From Halosegnis rubeus (GTDB lineage Archaea; Halobacteriota; Halobacteria; Halobacteriales; Haloarculaceae): DNA of 64,000 nucleotides. The stretch's first letter is position 1; each line of letters begins with the position of its first letter. The stretch lies in the NCBI RefSeq assembly GCF_009184545.1, contig NZ_QJOW01000001.1:496001-560000 (forward strand), read 5' to 3'. The notes beneath the pieces were generated by a model that searched no databases, was not told where the DNA came from, and saw only the letters and a list, made by a program, of their open reading frames with translations. Shown here piece by piece: positions 18,779 to 26,854 of this stretch. A program made the translations under genes and the position numbers.

Positions 18779-19735
18779 ATGCTTACGAAGGCCGGGCTCG
18801 CTATTCTAGACGTACTGAGTCTCGGGGGGGATGTAACCGCACAAGAGCTGGCTGTAGAAACCGGGTATAGTCGCAAGCAGGTCTACCGCGTCGTTGACGA
18901 CTTACTCGACAAAGGGGTACTGGACGAGTCCAGAGCGCAGCACAATCAGCGTGTCCTGCGCGCCTCTGATGATCCGATTGTCGAAGCGTACCGGGACCTG
19001 ACATCGAACCTCGGGCACGTGGACTGGGCGGACCTCCTCTCACCGGCCACGATACAGGTCTGCTGGTACCTTGATGAACCACGCCGCATCACCACGATCG
19101 CTGACCGATTAGGAATTACGCGACAGGCTGTCCACAAGGCGTTATCCCCGTTGAAGAACCGAGCGATGCTCGCTCCCGCCGGCCCAGAGTACGCACTCGC
19201 CGACGACCTTCACCCCTTACTCGAATTCGCCAACACCGTCGTCAGGCATGGCCACCGCAACCGTGTTCGGCGACTCGCGCCCAGTGCCACAATTGCGTGG
19301 TATGACCCGAAACGCGCGCTCGTCCAAGTACAAACCTCCGAAGACACGGAGAAACTCCAGAACGCCGACGACTGGGACGTGACTGGATTAGCGGAATTCC
19401 AAGCGTACGGCCTGCAGTTCTTCCTTGCAGGAGAACCCGCCTTCTGGTACGCGCCAGACGACGATCTCACCCTTGCAGACATCGTTTGCCATACGCTCGT
19501 CCTCAACACTGACTCCCGACGCGTGAGCTACGCGATGCTGCTCATCGAACAGGAACGAATCGAACAGGAAACACTCACCGAGACTGCGACTTGGTACGGT
19601 CTGGACTCAATGATACCCCGGATGTATCGTCTCATAGACGAAGGCACCGACGCCGACGATGAGATGGAGGCGGGAAGTCCCTTGCCGAGTGCTCAAGAAT
19701 ACGCGGCGCTGAAAGATCAGTATGGAGTCGTATAA
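18779..19735 (+). CDS. winged-helix regulator, AbiEi-like putative antitoxin
   Basis: 318 residues. Two winged-helix units are visible: residues about 1-60 (VTAQELAVETGYSRKQVYRV) and about 98-150 (ITTIADRLGITRQAVHKAL), followed by a longer alpha/beta region of unknown fold. It sits exactly upstream of a nucleotidyltransferase (TAA then ATG with no spacer), the gene order of AbiE-type toxin-antitoxin or abortive-infection pairs. A perfect inverted repeat flanks its promoter, consistent with autoregulation. The sequence is not close to bacterial AbiEi, so the assignment rests on context and domain type. Confidence 0.7.
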   Translation: MLTKAGLAILDVLSLGGDVTAQELAVETGYSRKQVYRVVDDLLDKGVLDESRAQHNQRVLRASDDPIVEAYRDLTSNLGHVDWADLLSPATIQVCWYLDEPRRITTIADRLGITRQAVHKALSPLKNRAMLAPAGPEYALADDLHPLLEFANTVVRHGHRNRVRRLAPSATIAWYDPKRALVQVQTSEDTEKLQNADDWDVTGLAEFQAYGLQFFLAGEPAFWYAPDDDLTLADIVCHTLVLNTDSRRVSYAMLLIEQERIEQETLTETATWYGLDSMIPRMYRLIDEGTDADDEMEAGSPLPSAQEYAALKDQYGVV

Positions 19736-20611
19736 ATGACCGTCTTCAGCGGCGAGGAGGCCATCAAGACGTTTCTTGCCGAGTTTGACGAGTGGCTCTC
19801 AGAATCGGTGGACGTGTACCTCCTTGGCGGGTCTGCAATGACAGTTCGGGGGCTGAAAGATCAAACCGAAGATATCGACTTGGCTCTCGGCGTGCCAACC
19901 GAATTCGAACACGTCTATCACGCCCTTCGAGAACAAGGGTTTCAGGTGACGGGTGAGCCGACCGCGTCATTCGAAGGGGTCGGAAAAACGGTTGAGCTCT
20001 ACCATCCCGACCGCGGGTTTCGGGTTGACTTGTTCGAGCAACAGGTTGTCGGGAAAGTCTGGATCACAGAGGGCATGCACGATCGGGCGGACGAGTTCTG
20101 GACAGGGGAACGTGCAACGGCGTACGTGCTCGCTGATGAGGATTTGTTCTTGTTGAAGGCAGTGTCCGGCGGCGACTTAGGAGCTGGCAGACGACGCGAC
20201 ATTGAGGATATGCGGACGTACGCGCAGCGTGGACTCGCCTACGAAGTGATCCTCAACGAGATTGAGGAACAGCGCCCGTTCAATACGGGGTCAATTGAAG
20301 CGACGCATATCCGTAATCAATCTCATCCGTTATTTACTATCGAGGTGGCTGTACAGTCGCTTTCCGGGCTGCCATCCTCGTTTACAGATCGCGTGTCGGA
20401 GTTCGCAACCGAATTCGAAGTTGAGTACGGTATCTTGGAAGCGGTCGATGAGGGTCTTCGGAGTCCACGCGCGATCAGCGAACGTGTTCTTTCGAACGTC
20501 CGAGAGCTCTCCGTTGGCGACGAGGAGGCGGTGTCTGCTGGGATCGATCGTCTCGTCGAAAAGGAAATTCTTGACCGAGAAGGGGATACTGTTCACCCCT
20601 CGTCCAACTAA
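19736..20611 (+). CDS. nucleotidyltransferase, AbiEii/DUF6036-like putative toxin
   Basis: 291 residues. The polymerase-beta fold nucleotidyltransferase motif is visible: VYLLGGSAMTVRGLKDQ (G-G-S) followed by TEDIDLALG with the D-x-D pair, and a third acidic residue in RVDLFEQ. The C-terminal about 80 residues (YGILEAVDEGLRSPRAISER...) look like a winged helix. Related proteins act as toxins that modify tRNA or protein, or remain uncharacterised. It is directly fused in the operon to the winged-helix gene, which would act as antitoxin and repressor. Confidence 0.75.
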   Translation: MTVFSGEEAIKTFLAEFDEWLSESVDVYLLGGSAMTVRGLKDQTEDIDLALGVPTEFEHVYHALREQGFQVTGEPTASFEGVGKTVELYHPDRGFRVDLFEQQVVGKVWITEGMHDRADEFWTGERATAYVLADEDLFLLKAVSGGDLGAGRRRDIEDMRTYAQRGLAYEVILNEIEEQRPFNTGSIEATHIRNQSHPLFTIEVAVQSLSGLPSSFTDRVSEFATEFEVEYGILEAVDEGLRSPRAISERVLSNVRELSVGDEEAVSAGIDRLVEKEILDREGDTVHPSSN

Positions 20612-20661
20612 CTCGCTGCTTTCGAATCTCTCAGTGACGGCACTGGGATGAGGATGGCAAG

Positions 20662-20747
20662 CGTTCGGCAGTACGTCTCTGGGTACGTACTTGTGCACAT
20701 CCATGTGTACGTCCACAAGTACGTGTGTACGTACATTCTGCCGAACG
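20662..20747. repeat. 86-bp nested inverted repeat
   Basis: Outer arms CGTTCGGCA (20662-20670) / TGCCGAACG (20739-20747), middle arms GTACGT (20671-20676) / ACGTAC (20729-20734), inner arms GTACTTGTG (20687-20695) / CACAAGTAC (20714-20722), with many extra GTAC tetramers. It is non-coding and lies between the nucleotidyltransferase and the convergent ATPase gene. Possible roles: bidirectional terminator, recombination or replication site, or recognition site for an element-encoded nuclease. No other gene is evident in 20612-20953 except the doubtful small frame at 20794. Confidence 0.6.
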
Positions 20748-20793
20748 TTAGTACTCCCAGCGGAGATCCGATATCGAGGTACTGATAGCGATC

Positions 20794-20967
20794 ATGGACG
20801 GAACGCGACCAGAACCAACCTACGTATTAACAATCCAATCCAGCGGTGTAGTGCCGTGGGATTTCCTCGTCTCCGGACGGGGGAACATGTTCGTCTCGTT
20901 CATTTGTTGGTTGTTCGTCGTATATACGTTCCCTTGGATTAGTAGCGAAGCACTCAGGACGGCGTGA
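20794..20967 (+). CDS. doubtful 57-residue ORF with one hydrophobic segment
   Basis: Begins MDGTRPEPTYVLTI and contains FVSFICWLFVVYTFPW, a possible membrane helix. It overlaps the end of the convergent ATPase gene by 14 bp. A TATA-like element is not obvious and I recognise no family. It may be chance. Confidence 0.2.
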   Translation: MDGTRPEPTYVLTIQSSGVVPWDFLVSGRGNMFVSFICWLFVVYTFPWISSEALRTA

Positions 20968-22345
20968 GTAGGTCGTCGATGTCCGCTACGCTGAACAGGG
21001 ACCATGAGTCGTCGAGTTGTGCTTCGAGTCCGTCGACGAACCCGTTTTTCGAGAACAGGGCGAACTGCTCATCTCGATTCGACGGTCCCCATCGGACGTT
21101 CTCCGCCTTTGCTCGCAGGCTCTCGACGAGGTCTTCCCCGACCGGATCCGTCGTCCACTTACATTCGGCGAGGAGGACTCGGTCGTCGTTCGGTGCCAGC
21201 CCGACGATATCGATCTCCTCTTGTCCGTACCACCAGCGACCGACTTCGGAGTACGGTTCGAATGCGCCACGTCGAATCCCTTCCCAGACGACTTCTTGGC
21301 ATACGTCCTCGAACGTGGTTGCGACGTGCGTTGGGAGGTCCGGTTCAATCGTCCCCTCGTACACGATTTCCGGTGCTTCCTCGATACTGGATCGATGCGG
21401 CTCGACATACCGAAACCAGAACCGAAGGAACTCGTCCGCAACTCGGTACCGTGACCGCTTCGATTTCTTCCCCGAGGCCGTGACTGGGACATCTCGTTCG
21501 ATGAGGCGGAGGCGGCGAAGTGTCTGTAGGTACTTCGAGAGCGGTCCCGGATCGATTCCCGTTGTGCCGGAGATTTCGTTCGGTGTTGTATGGCCCAGTG
21601 CGACTGCTTCGAGGATGCTCATGTACCGGGCTGGGTTTCGGAGCTCGGTGCGCAGGAGGAACTCGGGCTCGTTATACAGTACCGCAGATGGTGATAGGAC
21701 GTGTGATCGAATGTTCGCCGCGAGCGACTGGTCGTAGTCGAACAGCGTGAGGTACATCGGGGTACCACCCGTGACGGCATACGAGCGAACCGCGTCCCTG
21801 AAGTCGTACGAGATGACCTCTCGGGCCTGTTGAAACGAGAACGGCGTTACGTCGAGTTGGGCCGTTTGTCGCCCGTACAGTGGGCTCTCGTGCCCCAGGA
21901 TCTCTGACTCCATCGTGCTCACGCTCGACCCACAGAGCACCAGCATCGAGTCCGTCCCATCAAGCTCCTGGTCAACGAACGCTTGTACGTACGACGGGAG
22001 CGAGTCGTTCTCTTCGACGAGATACGGGAACTCGTCGATGACGACGACAAGATCCTCTCGCTGGAGGTTCTCCCCGAGGTATTCGAACGCTTCGTCCCAA
22101 CTGTCGATTCGCGGGACGCGCTCATCGAAGTAATCCGCAACTTGCTCAAGGAACTTCTCGCGCTGTCGATGCTCGGCTTCCTGCGCGGCAAGGAAGTACA
22201 TGTGGGGACGGTCAGCACAGAATTCTTTGAGGAGTTCCGTTTTCCCAACCCGACGCCGGCCATAGACGACAACGAAGTCCGAACCGGGGGACTCCACCGC
22301 AGCGGTGAGTGTATCGAGTTCTTCCTCCCGGTCGTAGAAGGTCAT
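20954..22345 (-). CDS. archaeal AAA ATPase with C-terminal DUF234 nuclease-like domain
   Basis: 463 residues. The AAA domain has Walker A GRRRVGKTELL (about residue 30) and Walker B LVVVIDEFPYL (about residue 100). A winged helix follows (ISGTTGIDPGPLSKYLQTLR, near residue 260). The C-terminal DUF234 region has EEIDIVG ... LLAECKW, the D-x(n)-E-x-K pattern of restriction-endonuclease-fold proteins. Such ATPases are common on archaeal mobile elements and have been linked to toxin-antitoxin or defence functions without proof. It follows the helicase operon by 154 bp and has its own upstream A/T-rich sequence with a repeated GATAATGA, so it may be transcribed separately. Confidence 0.88.
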   Translation of the reverse strand: MTFYDREEELDTLTAAVESPGSDFVVVYGRRRVGKTELLKEFCADRPHMYFLAAQEAEHRQREKFLEQVADYFDERVPRIDSWDEAFEYLGENLQREDLVVVIDEFPYLVEENDSLPSYVQAFVDQELDGTDSMLVLCGSSVSTMESEILGHESPLYGRQTAQLDVTPFSFQQAREVISYDFRDAVRSYAVTGGTPMYLTLFDYDQSLAANIRSHVLSPSAVLYNEPEFLLRTELRNPARYMSILEAVALGHTTPNEISGTTGIDPGPLSKYLQTLRRLRLIERDVPVTASGKKSKRSRYRVADEFLRFWFRYVEPHRSSIEEAPEIVYEGTIEPDLPTHVATTFEDVCQEVVWEGIRRGAFEPYSEVGRWWYGQEEIDIVGLAPNDDRVLLAECKWTTDPVGEDLVESLRAKAENVRWGPSNRDEQFALFSKNGFVDGLEAQLDDSWSLFSVADIDDLLTPS

Positions 22346-22499
22346 ACTTAGGATAATGATTACTGCGATAATGACTTAACAATTCGGGTAGCCACTGGAG
22401 TGATTCTCGCACTGCAACCAAGACACCGAACCTGACGAGGGATACAGGCGAGATGGGAACTGGATCTGCGGGAAATTGTTTTCGCGTGGTGTCGACGAT

Positions 22500-25400
22500 T
22501 CACTCCTCGAACCCGGGACCGACGGTAAACGAGGCCGGCGCGCAGGGAAGTTGGTTGTGCTGACACCACCGGCAGTGCTCGCCCGAAGTGTACCGACTGA
22601 ACGAGAACTCAGCAATATCGTTCATCGACGACGTCACGTCATCTCTGACTGCTTCCAGATCACTTTCGCTGAATGTTCGGGATTCAACTTTTGGACCGAT
22701 GTCTCCGACATAGGCGTATCCCGCACGTGCTACAGGTCCATCGTACAGGTCACGGCACGCTAACAGGTAGATTGGGAGTTGTTTGTCGTCCTGTAGGTCG
22801 CGGTGGCGTTCGGTCGCCTTGTAGTCGATGACGACCAGTTCGTCGTCAGGCGTCCGGTAGACGGCGTCAATGTAGCCGACGAGTTCGTGCCCATCGATAT
22901 CGAGTTCGAACTCTCGCTCCGCGTCGATGATCTCGTAACTGGGGAGATCTAACTCGAAGTACCGGTCGATGCATTGTTTTGCCGCCGGGAGCGCGTCCTC
23001 AGCGCGGCGCTGACTGGCGAGTCGCTCGCAGATCTCGTACCACTCTTTACGGCGTTTCACATCTTGATTTGCAGCTTGCTCGGCGGTGTCGTGGAACAAC
23101 AACCCGATTGTACGTTGCGACACGCCATCACCGGCGTCGCTTGTGGTCTCTTGGTAATCGGGGAACGCGTTGACCACGTAGTCCAGGTAGTGGCTCCGCG
23201 GGCATTCCTCGTAGGCGGCCAGCGACGTGTAGCTGTGCGAGAGCGGCGGCGACGGTGCCGACGGGCCAGTCAGCGACGTCACTTGGAGTGTCTCTCGCTC
23301 GACGCTCGGTGAGAGATCTCCGTTGAGAGTGGCTGTTGCGAAGTCTAGGACGCGGTCGCGCGCAGCTTCGACTGCGAGTTCTTCGCCGTCGTGATTGACG
23401 GTCCCACCAACATCGCCGACTGTCTCGCTGGCCAGTGTGTCAGTCCAGTTTGCCGTCTCGTCCGGGAGACACTCTTGGACGTCCCTCCAGAGCGGGAGGT
23501 GTCCTCGCTTTGGCTGCCATGGGATTTGAGATGGAAGCATTTCGTCAACAATCTCTGAAACAGAGTTCTCGCCCTCACCGTTGTCGTCTTCTTCGCTGCC
23601 ACCCTGCAGGACGAGGGCGTCTTCGGCACGCGTGATCCCGACGTGGAACACGCGGCGGGTCTCACGAGCATCCCGCTCGACGAAGTCCTGCGCGAACGCT
23701 GCTTCCGCACCATCCGAGAGGCTGGTTTCGAGCGCGTCGTACGTACGTGAGCTCGGGGCCCATTCATCAGCCGTGATTTGCGGGATGAGGACAACCGGGA
23801 AGTCTAGGCCCTTGCTTTTGTGGATGGTCATCACGTTGACCGCGTCGTCAGCGACGTCCGGCTGACTCGTGGGTGTGGTGCCACTCTCGTCGAACAGGGA
23901 GTCGTAGTGTTCCAGCGAGTCGATGAACTCCGGGGTGAGCGGTGGTTGGACGGCACTATCCCCGTACTGTTCGATGACGTCCTCCAGCTGGGCGAGGTCT
24001 CGGCGTTCCTGTTCGCTGAGGTACCACTCGATGTTCGTGATGTCCGTGAGTTCGCGGTACAGGTGACTGAGCGACGCCGAGTCGCGGAGTTCGAGTAGTT
24101 CCGTGGCATGCTCGCGGGCTTCTGCGACGCGCTCAGGCTCCTCGAACTCGTCGAGCGGCGTCTCCCGGAGTGTGTCCACGAGCGGATCGTCGCCCGCGTT
24201 GAGCGTGCGAAGGTCTGCGTCGCACACACGGTAACGCATCAGGAGGACGCGATTCCAGCTTACCTCGTCTTCGGGGCGTGCGAGTGCCTTCAGGTAGGCA
24301 GTGACGGTTCCGACGCCGACTGATTCCGTGGCAAGATCGCCAGCAACCTGGTACGGGATGCCAGCATCTTCGAACTCGTCGATAACGGGTGTGGCGTGGT
24401 CGTTCTTCCGAACGAGTAACGCGATGTCGCCTGGATCGTACGTCTCATCGAGGTTGTCTGCTGCACCAGTCAGTAAATTCTGTACGACAGTACGAAGTTG
24501 GGCTGCACCGTCCGAGTCGTCGTCTTCGTCCGGTAGTTCGACGGTAGCGACGGTGTCCCCGTCGTACGCGGGTTCGTCGACGCGAGTGAGTGTCTTGTGC
24601 CGTTCACGGTGGTTGAGTTTCTGAATCGCCTCGTTCGCTAGGTTGAGAATCGGCTGACGGGAGCGGAAGTTCTCCTCCAGCGGTTCGTCCGTGAGCGCCG
24701 CAAACGCGCGGTCGAGTTCGTCGGTGATGTTGGCGACGTTCGCGCCGCGCCATTCGTAGATCGCCTGATCGTCGTCCCCGACGACGAACAGATTATCGTC
24801 GGTAACGAGTGACGTGACGAGGTCGAACTGGAGGCGATCCGTGTCTTGGAACTCGTCGCAGAATACGTAGTCCCACCGCTCGGCGATTTCCTCACCAACC
24901 GGCGAGTCCATCAGGGCAGCTGTCTCGACCACCAGGCCGTCGAAGTCAATGAGATTTCGCTCGTCCAGTTCTCGTTCGTACGCAGCGTACCCTGCGGTGA
25001 GATCTCGGGCAGCAAGACAGTCGGAAACAAACGAGTCGAGGTGGTCCGTGAGTTCAAGATCCAGATTGTCTGGGATCCCTTTCGGAGCACCGCTTGCGTA
25101 CCCTCCGAACAGGTACTTCGGGAGTTTGTACGCGTTGTCTGGCAGGTTACGCTCGCCATCTTCGTGGGCCTCGAACGCGGTTTCAAGCGCAGCACACAGA
25201 TCGACGAGCCGGTCGAGGAAATCCCGAGCACTGGCTTCGATCCCGTCCGTTCCCAATGCATCGCGTTCCGCGGCGAACTCATCGCGCACATCGGGAAGTG
25301 AGTCCAGCACGCTCGACACGGACCGGCCGCCGAGATTATCGCTGGCAATCGTTTCGATGCGTTCCGGCAGGTCGGCGAGATCGTAGACGCGGTCGGCGGG

Positions 25401-25955
25401 CCCGAGGAACGCGTCGATGTCGGCTGGCGAGATGCCGCTGCGCTTCATCGACCCGATAAAGCTGAGCAGCTTCGACGCAGCTCCGGACGCGTACCCGTCG
25501 CTGCCGTACACGTTGGGTTTGACCGACCGGTACTCGATGTCGTCCAAAACATCCAGCACGATAGCGTACTTCTCGGCGTCCGTGGCGACCTCGAAGTCCG
25601 GGTCGATCCCGGCTTCGTAGGCGTAGTCAGTGAGAATCTCGTTACAGATCGAGTGGTACGTGTACGCGTCGATGTCGTACCCCGCTGTCCCGAGTTTCGC
25701 GTTAAGCTTCTCCCGCATCGAGTCCGCCGCGTTGTTCGTGAACGTCAACGCGAGAATCCGGTCCGGCGAGACGTCTTCCTCGTCGATGAGGTGCTCGATC
25801 TTCCGCACCATCGTGAACGTCTTGCCCGTTCCTGCTCCTGCGAGCACACGCATCGGGTACGCATCGGAGTTGATGATTGTCCGCTGTTGAGGCTCTGGGG
25901 ACACGTCTTCTTCCGGCACCGGGAACCAAGACGGGTACTCGGACTCGTCGCTCAT
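22500..25955 (-). CDS. UvrD/AddA-like helicase fused to a C-terminal Fe-S RecB-type nuclease
   Basis: 1151 residues. All SF1A motifs are present: Walker A AGAGTGKTFTM (about residue 40), motif II FCDEFQDT, motif III VGDDDQAIYEWRGA, motif IV EENFRS, motif V VMTIHKSKGLDFPVV and motif VI VGITRAEDAL. From about residue 950 a PD-(D/E)XK domain follows: YEECPRSHYLDY, HDTAEQA, LVGYIDAVY with ELVVIDYKA, and CRWCQHNQLPC. The four cysteines would hold a 4Fe-4S cluster as in AddB/Cas4. This is the active motor-nuclease of a RecBCD/AddAB-like complex. Its start overlaps the end of the preceding nuclease gene by 4 bp. Confidence 0.92.
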   Translation of the reverse strand: MSDESEYPSWFPVPEEDVSPEPQQRTIINSDAYPMRVLAGAGTGKTFTMVRKIEHLIDEEDVSPDRILALTFTNNAADSMREKLNAKLGTAGYDIDAYTYHSICNEILTDYAYEAGIDPDFEVATDAEKYAIVLDVLDDIEYRSVKPNVYGSDGYASGAASKLLSFIGSMKRSGISPADIDAFLGPADRVYDLADLPERIETIASDNLGGRSVSSVLDSLPDVRDEFAAERDALGTDGIEASARDFLDRLVDLCAALETAFEAHEDGERNLPDNAYKLPKYLFGGYASGAPKGIPDNLDLELTDHLDSFVSDCLAARDLTAGYAAYERELDERNLIDFDGLVVETAALMDSPVGEEIAERWDYVFCDEFQDTDRLQFDLVTSLVTDDNLFVVGDDDQAIYEWRGANVANITDELDRAFAALTDEPLEENFRSRQPILNLANEAIQKLNHRERHKTLTRVDEPAYDGDTVATVELPDEDDDSDGAAQLRTVVQNLLTGAADNLDETYDPGDIALLVRKNDHATPVIDEFEDAGIPYQVAGDLATESVGVGTVTAYLKALARPEDEVSWNRVLLMRYRVCDADLRTLNAGDDPLVDTLRETPLDEFEEPERVAEAREHATELLELRDSASLSHLYRELTDITNIEWYLSEQERRDLAQLEDVIEQYGDSAVQPPLTPEFIDSLEHYDSLFDESGTTPTSQPDVADDAVNVMTIHKSKGLDFPVVLIPQITADEWAPSSRTYDALETSLSDGAEAAFAQDFVERDARETRRVFHVGITRAEDALVLQGGSEEDDNGEGENSVSEIVDEMLPSQIPWQPKRGHLPLWRDVQECLPDETANWTDTLASETVGDVGGTVNHDGEELAVEAARDRVLDFATATLNGDLSPSVERETLQVTSLTGPSAPSPPLSHSYTSLAAYEECPRSHYLDYVVNAFPDYQETTSDAGDGVSQRTIGLLFHDTAEQAANQDVKRRKEWYEICERLASQRRAEDALPAAKQCIDRYFELDLPSYEIIDAEREFELDIDGHELVGYIDAVYRTPDDELVVIDYKATERHRDLQDDKQLPIYLLACRDLYDGPVARAGYAYVGDIGPKVESRTFSESDLEAVRDDVTSSMNDIAEFSFSRYTSGEHCRWCQHNQLPCAPASFTVGPGFEE

Positions 25956-26854
25956 CGTTGCACCTCCGTGGACAGTCGGTCAGCACACATCTCTCGATAG
26001 TCGCAGTCCGGGCACGCCTCCTCAGTAATAAGGTCGAGCGGTTCCGGCTCGTACGTCTCACCCGTGATACCATCGTGGGCCTCCCGGATGAGCGCCCAAA
26101 TCGTGTCGTAGTGGTTCTCGTAGATTTCCGTGGTTTCCCGAGGCCAGCCACGCGCGGACACGTCGTATCCGTTCGGGGTGCTCTCGAACGACGTGCTGTT
26201 GAGGATCCCGTAGAAACTGAACCGAACCTCCATCCCGTCCTCATAGAACGGTTCGTTCTTCACGCCTTCGACGTATGTCGCCGTCTGGAACGCGTTCCGG
26301 ACCCGCTTCGGTTCGTGGGCTTCTCCGTCGAAATGGTCGCCAAGGTACTCGGCCGTCCCCGACGAAAGAACCCCGTCCGTGTTCCGCTTGTAGTCGAAAA
26401 TGTGCAGCCCGTCATCAGTCCGGACGACGTTGTCAGCTTTCCCGTGGAGTTCTCGACCATCCACTTCGCACTCCACCCAACATTCCGTGGCGACCGAGTA
26501 ACGAGCGTGCTCGATCCCGTCACCGCCGTCCGGATCGAAGAACGACGCGATGGCAGCGCGATTCTCAGCTCGCTGGTATTCCTGATGCGCAGCGGATTCG
26601 TAGTCATCCGGGGTACTGTGTTCGTCCCACTTCGCATCGAAAACCTCCATCGCCCGGTTGTGTATCGTCTCCGGGTCGTCATCGCGGTCAGTCGCATCAC
26701 ACACGGCCTCGATAGTCTCGTGGTAGATCGTTCCTTGGTTGAGATACAGTTCTGTACGGTCCGGCGCGTTCACGTCTTGCGCGTAGCGGTAGTCGTACAG
26801 CCGCGGACACGTCGCGTAGTTCGCTAACCGCGACGGGGAGAGCGACGAACTCAT
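25952..26854 (-). CDS. stand-alone PD-(D/E)XK nuclease, Cas4/RecB-like, Fe-S type
   Basis: 300 residues forming one RecB-family nuclease: N-terminal SRLANYATCPRLYDYRYAQD (first Cys), H in GTIYHETIEA, D in GKADNVV, the catalytic D-Y-K in LHIFDYKRNTDG, Q in FQTATYVEG, and C-terminal CPDCDYREMC. The 1+3 cysteine layout matches Cas4 and the AddB nuclease domain. Overlaps of 4 bp on both sides place it between the inactive helicase-like and active helicase genes, so it probably acts in one complex with them. There are no cas genes or repeats nearby, so Cas4 itself is unlikely. Confidence 0.9.
   Translation of the reverse strand: MSSSLSPSRLANYATCPRLYDYRYAQDVNAPDRTELYLNQGTIYHETIEAVCDATDRDDDPETIHNRAMEVFDAKWDEHSTPDDYESAAHQEYQRAENRAAIASFFDPDGGDGIEHARYSVATECWVECEVDGRELHGKADNVVRTDDGLHIFDYKRNTDGVLSSGTAEYLGDHFDGEAHEPKRVRNAFQTATYVEGVKNEPFYEDGMEVRFSFYGILNSTSFESTPNGYDVSARGWPRETTEIYENHYDTIWALIREAHDGITGETYEPEPLDLITEEACPDCDYREMCADRLSTEVQR

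Noticed and set aside
20691-20942. Open frames on both strands inside the 20662-20747 palindrome.
   Set aside because: The repeats themselves create low-complexity peptides (repeated M-C-T-S or M-D-V-H), with no start signals and no family resemblance.
25952-26854. Cas4-like nuclease as a sign of a CRISPR-Cas locus.
   Set aside because: No cas1/cas2 or effector genes and no regularly spaced direct repeats in the window. The gene is embedded in the AddAB-like operon by overlaps on both sides.
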